From Spirochaetaceae bacterium (GTDB lineage: Bacteria; Spirochaetota; Leptospiria; Leptospirales; Leptonemataceae), in NCBI GenBank assembly GCA_002730875.1, contig PCBI01000008.1, positions 1 to 39,992 of the forward strand: a DNA stretch of 39,992 nucleotides. Direction: 5' to 3'. Under the pieces are notes generated by a model. It was not told where the DNA came from and searched no databases. It worked only from the letters and a program-made list of their open reading frames with translations. Both the position numbers and the translations under genes were made by a program. Position 1 is the stretch's first letter; every line of letters begins with the position of its first letter. Positions 33,467 through 39,992 of the stretch are shown piece after piece.

Positions 33467-35293
33467 TCAGGGTTCATCGCTCCATCCAAGCAAAGGGTAC
33501 TGAAGCGCCCTTTCCGACGGATGAAACTGCATAAAGGGCGACAACGAAAATAAAGTGCGTCGGGAAGTGTTGAAAAAGCAGAGTTGCCCGGCGGATTTCA
33601 TTATGGACCGGGACAGTTGCACGTTTTCCATCTGACTGGGCAGAATCCGCATCTCGGTTAACCGGGGCCCTTTGAGCTCCAGAGCATCCCCCGCCGCATC
33701 CTTCAGATAAACCATTCGGTGCCTCCCCAGAAAGGAAAGGTCGGTGAGGAGGTTATCGAACAAATACTGAAAGGTTACCAGATACGCGTCGGAGGGGTCC
33801 CCCTCATTATGCAAGGACTGGCTCCATTTAAGTAGCTTTTCGATATTGTCGCGATGCAAGAAGAAGGCTTCCAACAATCCCGGTGCGGATAGCTCCACTC
33901 CCAGTGAATGTACCCGATTTAAACCCTCGAAGATTTCCGTGGTCCAGGCGCCAAAATCCAGCGTATGGTCCAGGCCGGGGAGCTTGATTTTCAGGCTTTC
34001 CAGGTTGCTGAAAAGGATGGCCCCGCATATTCCCAGGGTATGAAAAAAACAACGGGAAAGCGTGGTGAGCAATTCGTTGCTATTCGGATCCGTGGAGTCC
34101 TGCAGGTCCAGAAAGCTCTTATAGAGCCTGCTAATAGGATACGGATACTGCTGTAAGATTCGTCTGGAAGTCAGTATATTTCGCGATGCGTCGAAGGTGC
34201 GTCTGTTGCCGGAACGAAAGATCCGGGTCAGCGGGTTACCATGGAGATTGTAAGCGGCCCAGGTGAGGTCGTTGGGCGGGAATTGCTGCCTTGCATGCTT
34301 TCGTGCGTCGAACATGGCTTCGCCCACGGAGCGTTCTTCGAAAAGGGATCGGTAAAACTGAAGGGCGAACTCAAACGTGTGATTGGAATCCCGAATCTCC
34401 CAGGAAGTGCCAATGTAGCTGGCAATTCCGGCTCTTAGAAAGGCTCCGGCCAGGTGATTGAATCGTTTCCCTTCGTTTCCAACATGATCTTCGCCAAGCA
34501 ACTCCTCCCGCCGAAGATGGTCGGGCATACTCATACAACTGTTTGAAAAAACCAGTCCGGGTAAGGAGCCCATCTTTTCGATTTCCCGAGCCCGTAAAAT
34601 CTTGCCTTCTGGAAGGAGCCAGCCGCTTTCCTTCTGCCTGGGATCGTAATGTAAATGACCGGCATAATGAATAATGTCTCGATCGCGGATCGCTTCCAGC
34701 AACTCCAGTTTGCCCAGCCGAGGCCCGGTAAGTAGCTCTACATCGATCCTATCCGAGCTTACATCCGCATTCAAGGATTCCAGAAGACCTTCGCCTTCCT
34801 GTCGCGCCCAGTCCAGATCCTCTGTAGGATCGGCGATAATTAGCACGCGCAAACGATCGCGTTCGGCGCGCTGGGACTCGGACCAGAAGCCCGCTATGTT
34901 CTTTCCAATGGAGAATTTGTCCGCCAGAAAGCAGGTTCCTTCGTAGAGCAATTCCCAGGGTAAACTGGCCAGGGTCTGATCCACATGAAAAAAAAGAAAA
35001 CCTCCTTCGCTACTTCTTAGCTTCTCCTGGATTGGATCGGGAAAGAACTGATCGAAGAAAGTCTGCCCCGCATTACGCAGTCTGCGCGAAAGATTTAGTT
35101 CAAAGGATAATCCGCCCTCCTGAACCTGATTGGAAAGATGGGCAATCCGCTCCAGCTCATCCAGAAATTCCTGAATTAGATCATGATCTACCCGGGTGTG
35201 TAGATGGGTATCTCGACCGGGAGTTCGTCCCTGGATCAGGTTGAACACATTAACGTTATCCACCCGATCAATCAGTATATTCAGGATATCCAT
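33467..35293 (-). CDS. CHAT-domain caspase-like protease
   Basis: 608 aa. The CHAT domain (about 95-360) has the caspase-clan dyad: His213 in IIHYAGHLHYD and Cys253 in FSNSCMSM, plus the typical later block HLAGAFLRAGIASYIGTSWE. The first 90 residues are helical. The C-terminal 240 residues have no family I recognise and no TPRs. There is no signal peptide, so the protein is cytoplasmic. CHAT proteases in gasdermin and CRISPR-linked systems cut specific partner proteins; no such partner is seen here. The neighbours are pdxJ (36 nt upstream, same strand) and the cysteine-cluster gene. The start lacks a clear ribosome binding site, so ATG 35293 is by frame only. Confidence 0.9.
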   Translation of the reverse strand: MDILNILIDRVDNVNVFNLIQGRTPGRDTHLHTRVDHDLIQEFLDELERIAHLSNQVQEGGLSFELNLSRRLRNAGQTFFDQFFPDPIQEKLRSSEGGFLFFHVDQTLASLPWELLYEGTCFLADKFSIGKNIAGFWSESQRAERDRLRVLIIADPTEDLDWARQEGEGLLESLNADVSSDRIDVELLTGPRLGKLELLEAIRDRDIIHYAGHLHYDPRQKESGWLLPEGKILRAREIEKMGSLPGLVFSNSCMSMPDHLRREELLGEDHVGNEGKRFNHLAGAFLRAGIASYIGTSWEIRDSNHTFEFALQFYRSLFEERSVGEAMFDARKHARQQFPPNDLTWAAYNLHGNPLTRIFRSGNRRTFDASRNILTSRRILQQYPYPISRLYKSFLDLQDSTDPNSNELLTTLSRCFFHTLGICGAILFSNLESLKIKLPGLDHTLDFGAWTTEIFEGLNRVHSLGVELSAPGLLEAFFLHRDNIEKLLKWSQSLHNEGDPSDAYLVTFQYLFDNLLTDLSFLGRHRMVYLKDAAGDALELKGPRLTEMRILPSQMENVQLSRSIMKSAGQLCFFNTSRRTLFSLSPFMQFHPSERALQYPLLGWSDEP

Positions 35294-35329
35294 CTTGAAT
35301 CAGCTCTGGCGGGCCCCGGGCGCCTGCCC

Positions 35330-36091
35330 CTAACCTTTTTCGCGAATCAAGTCGGCCATTTCGCGCACTGCCTTTTCCAGACCCACAAACAGGGAACGGC
35401 AAATGATAGAATGGCCAATAGAGAACTCGGTAAGGCCTTTCAGGGCGGCCAGTGGACGAATATTCTGATAGTGGAGGCCATGACCGGCATTCATTTGAAG
35501 ACCCAGTTCGGTGCCTTTTTTTACAGCGATCTCAATTCTACTTAAATGCTTCTCGATTGCCTGGGTTCTGGATTGCTCCCAGTCCAGAGCATAGGCGCCG
35601 GTATGCAATTCCACGGAATCGCATCCGAGCGAATGCGCCTTCTGGATTTGGTCCACATCCGGCTCCAGAAACAGGCATACGACAATGCCTTTTGATTTCA
35701 GGTCGGAAACCACCGGAACAAGTTGCTTTTCCAGACCCACAGCATCCAGTCCGCCTTCGGTGGTAAGCTCCTGTCTTCTTTCGGGCACCAGGGTAACGGC
35801 ATGCGGCCGGGTCTTCAACGCGATGGCCAGCATCTCGGGTGTGGACCCCATTTCCAGTGTAATTGGCAATAACGATGTTTCCCGCAACAGTTCCAGATCT
35901 CTGTCCTGGATATGTCTTCTGTCTTCGCGGAGATGCAGAGTAACGCCGTCGGCGCCGGCCACCTCGCAAATGCCGGCAGCGGTGGTAAGCGACGGATAGT
36001 TGGTCTGCCTTACCTGGCGCAAGGTAGCCATATGGTCCAGGTTTACCGACAGGCTCCTAGAAAGTGTGGATTTGTCCAGGATCACGGCCAT
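35330..36091 (-). CDS. pdxJ: Pyridoxine 5'-phosphate synthase PdxJ
   Basis: 253 aa. It condenses 1-deoxyxylulose 5-phosphate with 3-amino-2-oxopropyl phosphate to form pyridoxine 5'-phosphate in DXP-dependent vitamin B6 synthesis. Family motifs: SVNLDHMATLRQVR near the N-terminus, GADGVTLHLREDRRHI, MGSTPEML, ELHTGAYA, NAGHGLHYQN and FSIGHSIICRSLFVGLE. These cover the TIM-barrel phosphate and catalytic positions. The start is ATG 36091, with no strong ribosome binding site. It is followed 36 nt later by the CHAT gene. Confidence 0.96.
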   Translation of the reverse strand: MAVILDKSTLSRSLSVNLDHMATLRQVRQTNYPSLTTAAGICEVAGADGVTLHLREDRRHIQDRDLELLRETSLLPITLEMGSTPEMLAIALKTRPHAVTLVPERRQELTTEGGLDAVGLEKQLVPVVSDLKSKGIVVCLFLEPDVDQIQKAHSLGCDSVELHTGAYALDWEQSRTQAIEKHLSRIEIAVKKGTELGLQMNAGHGLHYQNIRPLAALKGLTEFSIGHSIICRSLFVGLEKAVREMADLIREKG

Positions 36092-36099
36092 ATGCCGTT

Positions 36100-36297
36100 A
36101 TGAGGTCCGTAGCCGTGGGGGCAATTCATTTGCGGAATGACCGGCTGAGTGGAATCAGGGCAGCGGTTAGCGCCGAACAAAGTCAATCCCGGGATGAATG
36201 GTGCGAGGAAATCAACCGGGCCATTCCTTTCCACGGAGTTTCGGAACCCGTAGTAACCTACTTGCATAACCTCCAGGCTGTGTATTTCTTGCAATGA
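36100..36297 (+). CDS. Possible small protein upstream of acylphosphatase
   Basis: 65 aa, not recognised. Its stop lies 3 nt before the acylphosphatase ATG, which suggests coupling, and its end looks protein-like (WCEEINRAIPFHGVSEPVV). Against it, the start is only 8 nt from the divergent pdxJ start and has no ribosome binding site, and the pdxJ promoter should lie in this stretch. Coding status is open. Confidence 0.4.
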   Translation: MRSVAVGAIHLRNDRLSGIRAAVSAEQSQSRDEWCEEINRAIPFHGVSEPVVTYLHNLQAVYFLQ

Positions 36298-36300
36298 GAG

Positions 36301-36570
36301 ATGAAGGAACTACACATCCAGGTTTCCGGTAGAGTACAGGGAGTGGGCTTTCGACAGTTCACCGCTTCCCGGGCCCGAAGACTGGGTCTTCGGGGTTGGG
36401 TACGAAATTGTTCCGATGGCTCCGTTGAATGCAAGGTGCAGGGCGATGAAATCTCACTTCAGAAATTCCTTTCGGCAATTGGAAAAGGACCCGCTCTGGC
36501 CCGGGTGGACGGAGTGAGTCAACAAGAGGTGCCGCCACAGCAATACAGCGGTTTCGACATTACCTACTGA
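36301..36570 (+). CDS. acyP: Acylphosphatase
   Basis: 89 aa, standard length. It hydrolyses acyl phosphates such as acetyl- or carbamoyl-phosphate. The signature VSGRVQGVGFRQF supplies the phosphate-binding loop with catalytic Arg18, and WVRNCSDGSV supplies catalytic Asn36; the 18-residue spacing matches known enzymes. The start follows the preceding small frame by 3 nt. The 120 nt after the stop contain no visible gene or sigma-54 site. Confidence 0.95.
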   Translation: MKELHIQVSGRVQGVGFRQFTASRARRLGLRGWVRNCSDGSVECKVQGDEISLQKFLSAIGKGPALARVDGVSQQEVPPQQYSGFDITY

Positions 36571-36693
36571 AGCCTCCTTGTAGCGCGCACGCCGGGCATC
36601 CATTCTACCCTGCAACCGCCGCATGGGGACGGTCTCTCGAATCCGCCAGGGAGACTTGACCGGTAGGGGCCCTGTGTCTCGATAGCATAAGCC

Positions 36694-37707
36694 ATGACCC
36701 TCTTTCCAGGTGCAATACAATCCGGCACGCCCCCGGCTCATCGCGTGGACCCCAGCGTAACCTTCGTATTTGAGGCCGGCGGGGCCATGGCCGAACTCCT
36801 GGAGCTTGCGGAACGATTCGCGGAGCATGACCATCCTGTCCTGATAGAGGGAGAAACCGGCACCGGTAAAGAACGAGTGGCCCGAATTATTCATGGATTG
36901 AGCAGTCGGAGTGGATCCATTGTGGCCCTTAACTGTTCGGCCATTCCCGCCGACCTGGTGGAGAATGAGCTTTTCGGCCACGTGCGAGGCGCCTACACCG
37001 GCGCCGATTCGGACTCAGAAGGCTATGTTCAACGGGCCGCCGGGGGCACACTCTTTCTGGATGAGATAGGAGATCTTCCATTGATGCAGCAGGTTAAGTT
37101 GCTTCGCCTGGTCCAGGAAGGGCAGTTCGAAAAGGTAGGTTCCTCGGAGACCGTCCAGGCCGATGTTCGCTTCATTTTTGCCACCAACCGGGAATTGGCC
37201 AGCGAAGTTAATCAGGGCAGCTTCCGAAGCGATCTGTTCTACAGGATTCAGACCTTTTCGCTGCGGCTCCCTCCGCTACGCGAAAGAAGAGCCGATATTC
37301 CCCTTCTCATACAGCACTACCTCTGGTTGGCCTCGGAACAATTCAATCGTCCGGGGCTGAGATTCGCCGGCGAAGCCTACGGCCTCCTTCTGGAGTATAG
37401 CTGGCCGGGAAATGTGCGGGAGCTGGAAAACCTGGTTTTCCGTTGCGCGCTGCTTTCGCCTTCCGCAGAAATCCCGGTAGAACAATTACCGGAACAGGTG
37501 CGAAGCAACGATCTGGAATACCGAAGACAAAGAGTCGAGGCGCTCCGTGCGGAACTCCAAAGGGAGGAAAAAGAGCTATTGGAGGCGGCCCTGAATGTGA
37601 CCGGAGGAAACCAGCGGCAGACCGCCCGGCTTCTTGGCATGTCCCGTGGCAGCCTGCAACATCAGCTGAAGAAGTATCCGGAACTATGGAAGCAATACTC
37701 AACCTGA
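36694..37707 (+). CDS. Sigma-54-dependent activator lacking a receiver domain
   Basis: 337 aa AAA+ enhancer-binding protein that opens sigma-54 promoter complexes. Walker A GETGTGKE 53-60; GAYTGA 99-104, the variant of GAFTGA that contacts sigma-54; Walker B TLFLDE 119-124; PGNVRELENLV; and a Fis-type helix-turn-helix at the C-terminus (NQRQTARLLGMSRGSLQHQL). Only about 30 residues precede the AAA+ domain, so there is no receiver, GAF or PAS domain. Control must come from another protein, from expression level, or from none, as in PspF. It overlaps the next activator gene by 22 nt. Confidence 0.93.
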   Translation: MTLFPGAIQSGTPPAHRVDPSVTFVFEAGGAMAELLELAERFAEHDHPVLIEGETGTGKERVARIIHGLSSRSGSIVALNCSAIPADLVENELFGHVRGAYTGADSDSEGYVQRAAGGTLFLDEIGDLPLMQQVKLLRLVQEGQFEKVGSSETVQADVRFIFATNRELASEVNQGSFRSDLFYRIQTFSLRLPPLRERRADIPLLIQHYLWLASEQFNRPGLRFAGEAYGLLLEYSWPGNVRELENLVFRCALLSPSAEIPVEQLPEQVRSNDLEYRRQRVEALRAELQREEKELLEAALNVTGGNQRQTARLLGMSRGSLQHQLKKYPELWKQYST

Positions 37708-38972
37708 TCCTTAGATTCGGATTCATTTCCAGAAAGCAATTCCGGGCGCTACTGGATGAGCCTATTCAAACCTATGGCGAACTGATGGACGCCCTCAAGG
37801 GTCGGGAATGGATTTCCCCTCGGGATCTGCAGGAACTGGAACCCCTGCTGGAAAGCCTGCAGGCAATCAGCGAAGGCCCCCCGGAGTCCAGGGATCCTTC
37901 TATGCAGGAAATCCATGCCACCGCCGCCCGCGTGGCCCGAAGCGACTCTAACGTCTTAATCCTGGGCGAAAGCGGCGTGGGAAAATCCAGGCTGGCCAGA
38001 TGGATTCATACCCATAGCCTGCGACACAAGGGTCCATTCGTTGTGGTTTCCTGCGGAAGTATTCCGGAAGCCCTTCTGGAGTCCGAACTCTTTGGCGTAG
38101 AAAAGGGAGCCTATACCGGCGCCTCCCGATCCCGGGAGGGACGTTTTCAGAAGGCAGGCGGAGGCACCCTGTTTCTGGACGAAATTGGCGAACTGCCATT
38201 GAACCTCCAGGTAAAGCTGCTGCGGGCCATCCAAGAGAAGAAAGTGGAACCCCTGGGCAGCGGAAGAGAGGTGTACGTAAACGTCCGACTTATTGCCGCC
38301 ACCAATCGGGATCTGGAAGAGGACGTAAAGCAACGTAGATTCCGCGAAGACCTGTATTTCCGCCTGAATGTTGTGCCCTTACTGCTACCCCCGTTGAGGC
38401 AACGAAAAGAAGACATCCCCCTGCTTTTTGATTTCTTCATGAAAGAATTCGAAAAGAAATACGGACGCATCTTCATTCCGGAGGATCCGGCCCTGCCCCG
38501 GAAACTCATGGAGTATCCCTGGCCTGGCAACATTCGCGAACTGGAGAATTGCCTGGAGCGATTGTGCGTTCTTTCCGACGATGGCTATCTGCGAATGAAG
38601 GATCTTCCGCCTTCGGTGGTGGCAACGCTGAACCGGGACGGTTCGTCCTCCTCCGGCACTCTGGAAGGAGACAGCCTCGCAAACAAAGCCAGTAGCGGAC
38701 CTGAAAACGGCTCGGCTCCGGGATCTCTACCGAATCCAGGAATGCAAAAAGAGCGGGTTGATTACGTCCGAAGCAGTCTGCAGGGCGCCTTCGAAAGGAA
38801 ACGAGGCCTTCCCACTATTGCAGAAGCTGAAGAGTTTCTGATTCGGCGGGCTCTGGAAACTACAGAAGGAAGCGTAAGCAAAGCGGCGGAGCTTCTGAAC
38901 GTACACCGAAACACCATCCGAAACAAAATGCAGCAATACGGTATAGACCGAAAGTCTCTGGAAAATGGCTGA
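37686..38972 (+). CDS. Second sigma-54-dependent activator with short N-terminal domain
   Basis: 428 aa from ATG 37686; the frame is open back to 37443, but that part is the shadow of the previous gene. Residues 1-65 form a small helical domain (FISRKQFRALL, then TYGELMDALKGREWISPRDL) that is not a receiver and that I cannot name. The AAA+ core has GESGVGKS 94-101, GAYTGA 141-146, TLFLDE 161-166 and PGNIRELENCLERL. A flexible Ser/Gly/Pro-rich linker (about 320-355) leads to a Fis-type helix-turn-helix (GSVSKAAELLNVHRNTIRNK). It is translationally coupled to the first activator, so the two may act together, possibly as mixed hexamers. Confidence 0.93.
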   Translation: MEAILNLILRFGFISRKQFRALLDEPIQTYGELMDALKGREWISPRDLQELEPLLESLQAISEGPPESRDPSMQEIHATAARVARSDSNVLILGESGVGKSRLARWIHTHSLRHKGPFVVVSCGSIPEALLESELFGVEKGAYTGASRSREGRFQKAGGGTLFLDEIGELPLNLQVKLLRAIQEKKVEPLGSGREVYVNVRLIAATNRDLEEDVKQRRFREDLYFRLNVVPLLLPPLRQRKEDIPLLFDFFMKEFEKKYGRIFIPEDPALPRKLMEYPWPGNIRELENCLERLCVLSDDGYLRMKDLPPSVVATLNRDGSSSSGTLEGDSLANKASSGPENGSAPGSLPNPGMQKERVDYVRSSLQGAFERKRGLPTIAEAEEFLIRRALETTEGSVSKAAELLNVHRNTIRNKMQQYGIDRKSLENG

Positions 38973-39014
38973 AATAATAAGCTAATCCGGTCGAAACAAA
39001 ATGCAGGTGAGCCT

Positions 39015-39803
39015 ATGAATCCTGCAGTACAGCGAAAGACCGATTCCGACCTGATTGAGCAGCTCTGGGAGCTTTATAGTGACCAGGATTTCCAATCAAT
39101 GATAAATTATGCTACTTCCTCCGCGGAGCTGGAAAGCGATGCTATGGAACTGATTAATCTGGCAAGGCTGGAACTGGGCAAACCCGTGCATTCCCTTTCC
39201 CCCAGAGGGATCTTCGCGGATCTAATGGCTGCCATGCAGCATTACCACGATCGAAGCTACGAAAAGGCCGCGATGGATCTTTCCCGATGGTTTCTGCATA
39301 AAGGCTACTACAGCGAATTGGCCCTGGATCGCTTCTGCTTTGCCTGCGATCAAAGCAACCGATTCGATCTACTATATACGGTCTGCTCACGACTGATGAA
39401 ATCCGGGCATTCTCAGCCCACCGTTCTGGGTGGCTTTCTACTGGGGGCCCACGAATCCGGCAGGCATGACCAGGTGATCCAGGGTTTTGAATCCTTTGGA
39501 AAGAAAATCAATAAGACCTATGTCCTGCACAGAGTGGCTCTTTCCTACATCCACCTAAACCGCAGCCAGGAAGCCGAGAAGATGCTTCTTGGACTTTACC
39601 AGGCCATTGCCGGAAAACCTTACATGCAGGACCTGAGCGAATACAAGAAGACCTATAGCCAGAAGCTCCCGTCCCTCCTGAAGAAAGAGAAGGCCGGAAC
39701 ACTGGAATCCTCGGAGAAAATGGATCTGGGCATGGCCCATCTGTTCAACGGTCAGTACAACCAGGCGATTCAGGTATTTGAAGGCATCATGAAAAGCTTA
39801 TAG
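39015..39803 (+). CDS. TPR-like helical repeat protein
   Basis: 262 aa, cytoplasmic, built of helical pairs. Recognisable TPR-like units include SYEKAAMDLSRWFLHKGYYS, YVLHRVALSYIHLNRSQEAE and MDLGMAHLFNGQYNQAIQVF. The function is unknown; TPRs bind other proteins. AGGTGAG precedes the ATG, and the gene starts 42 nt after the second sigma-54 activator, so it is probably in the same operon. No sigma-54 (-24/-12) promoter is visible between them. Confidence 0.8.
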   Translation: MNPAVQRKTDSDLIEQLWELYSDQDFQSMINYATSSAELESDAMELINLARLELGKPVHSLSPRGIFADLMAAMQHYHDRSYEKAAMDLSRWFLHKGYYSELALDRFCFACDQSNRFDLLYTVCSRLMKSGHSQPTVLGGFLLGAHESGRHDQVIQGFESFGKKINKTYVLHRVALSYIHLNRSQEAEKMLLGLYQAIAGKPYMQDLSEYKKTYSQKLPSLLKKEKAGTLESSEKMDLGMAHLFNGQYNQAIQVFEGIMKSL

Positions 39804-39858
39804 AGAGGTACGCTCGATATGCTGCCTCCTGCATCATATCTCCCGTGAAGAATCATGC

Positions 39859-39911
39859 GCGGCTACGCCGCTTGCAAACATCGTGTTTGCGCAAAACCCT
39901 CCGGGTTTTGC
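39859..39911. repeat. Three consecutive perfect hairpins with 3-nt loops
   Basis: GCGGC-TAC-GCCGC (39859-39871), GCAAACA-TCG-TGTTTGC (39874-39890) and GCAAAACCC-TCC-GGGTTTTGC (39891-39911) follow one another with almost no spacer. No T run follows on either strand close by. The rest of 39804-39992 shows no gene. The layout looks like an intergenic palindromic repeat element rather than a simple terminator. Confidence 0.75.
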
Positions 39912-39992
39912 AGGTAGGCTCGGCTGCACCGCTCGTAGACTTCGTGTTTGAAAGGTACGATCCAACGCCTTATGGCCGCCCTTCCCTTGAGA

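Noticed and set aside
37443..37685. N-terminal extension of the second sigma-54 activator
   Set aside because: The extra 81 codons overlap the helix-turn-helix of the first activator in another frame and have an Arg/Gly/Pro-rich shadow composition; ATG 37686 is the natural start.

Overview
The window (about 40 kb, roughly 52-54% G+C by eye) looks like chromosome of a spirochaete of the order Leptospirales, closest in feel to Leptonema or another high-G+C relative of Leptospira. The reasons are a CfpA-like cytoplasmic filament protein, a secreted protein with the Leptospira-style 'DPSCN' start, a short SMC lacking a hinge, an ODP/SpoIIE/TPR fusion and several PEGA, vWA and CHAT proteins. This assignment is inferred from protein families; no rRNA or tRNA gene is visible. 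Almost all genes are intact and closely packed. I see no phage, insertion sequence or CRISPR array.

Layout. 1-327: an 11-bp tandem array running off the left edge, then a rho-independent terminator. 328-4014 (-): a GAF-GGDEF protein followed by a pyruvate phosphate dikinase-like protein whose ATP-grasp half looks degenerate. 4068-4274 (+): a small protein. 4278-9831 (-): a four-gene operon of unknown function (linker-rich protein, unknown protein, vWA lipoprotein, LysM-like membrane protein). The last gene ends at an A AAA AAG slippery run with a good -1 frame extension behind it. 9986-12037 (-): the probable cfpA gene with its own promoter and terminator.

12322-17935 (-): an envelope operon (lipoprotein, GlpX-type phosphatase, flippase, class A PBP). 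17975-18817 (+): a PlsC acyltransferase. 18859-21000 (-): the ODP-SpoIIE-TPR fusion. 21380-25989 (-): smc followed by a PEGA protein. 26155-29183 (+): a Maf/MptE-like (DUF115) protein, a secreted protein and a DUF1566 remnant. 29180-31601 (-): yebC-ruvC-ruvA, overlapping by 4 nt at each junction. 31680-36091 (-): pdxJ, a CHAT protease, a cysteine-cluster protein, yciO and a small coupled ORF. 36100-39803 (+): a small ORF, acylphosphatase, two tandem sigma-54 activators and a TPR protein. The right edge holds three consecutive perfect hairpins.

Themes. Cell shape and envelope: CfpA, PBP, flippase, PlsC, vWA/LysM operon. Chromosome maintenance: SMC, RuvAC. Signalling: GGDEF, SpoIIE phosphatase, two sigma-54 activators, CHAT. 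The points most worth a second look are the putative frameshift in the LysM gene, the pseudo-ATP-grasp dikinase, the hinge-less SMC, the CHAT protease set among housekeeping genes, and the unknown operon next to cfpA.
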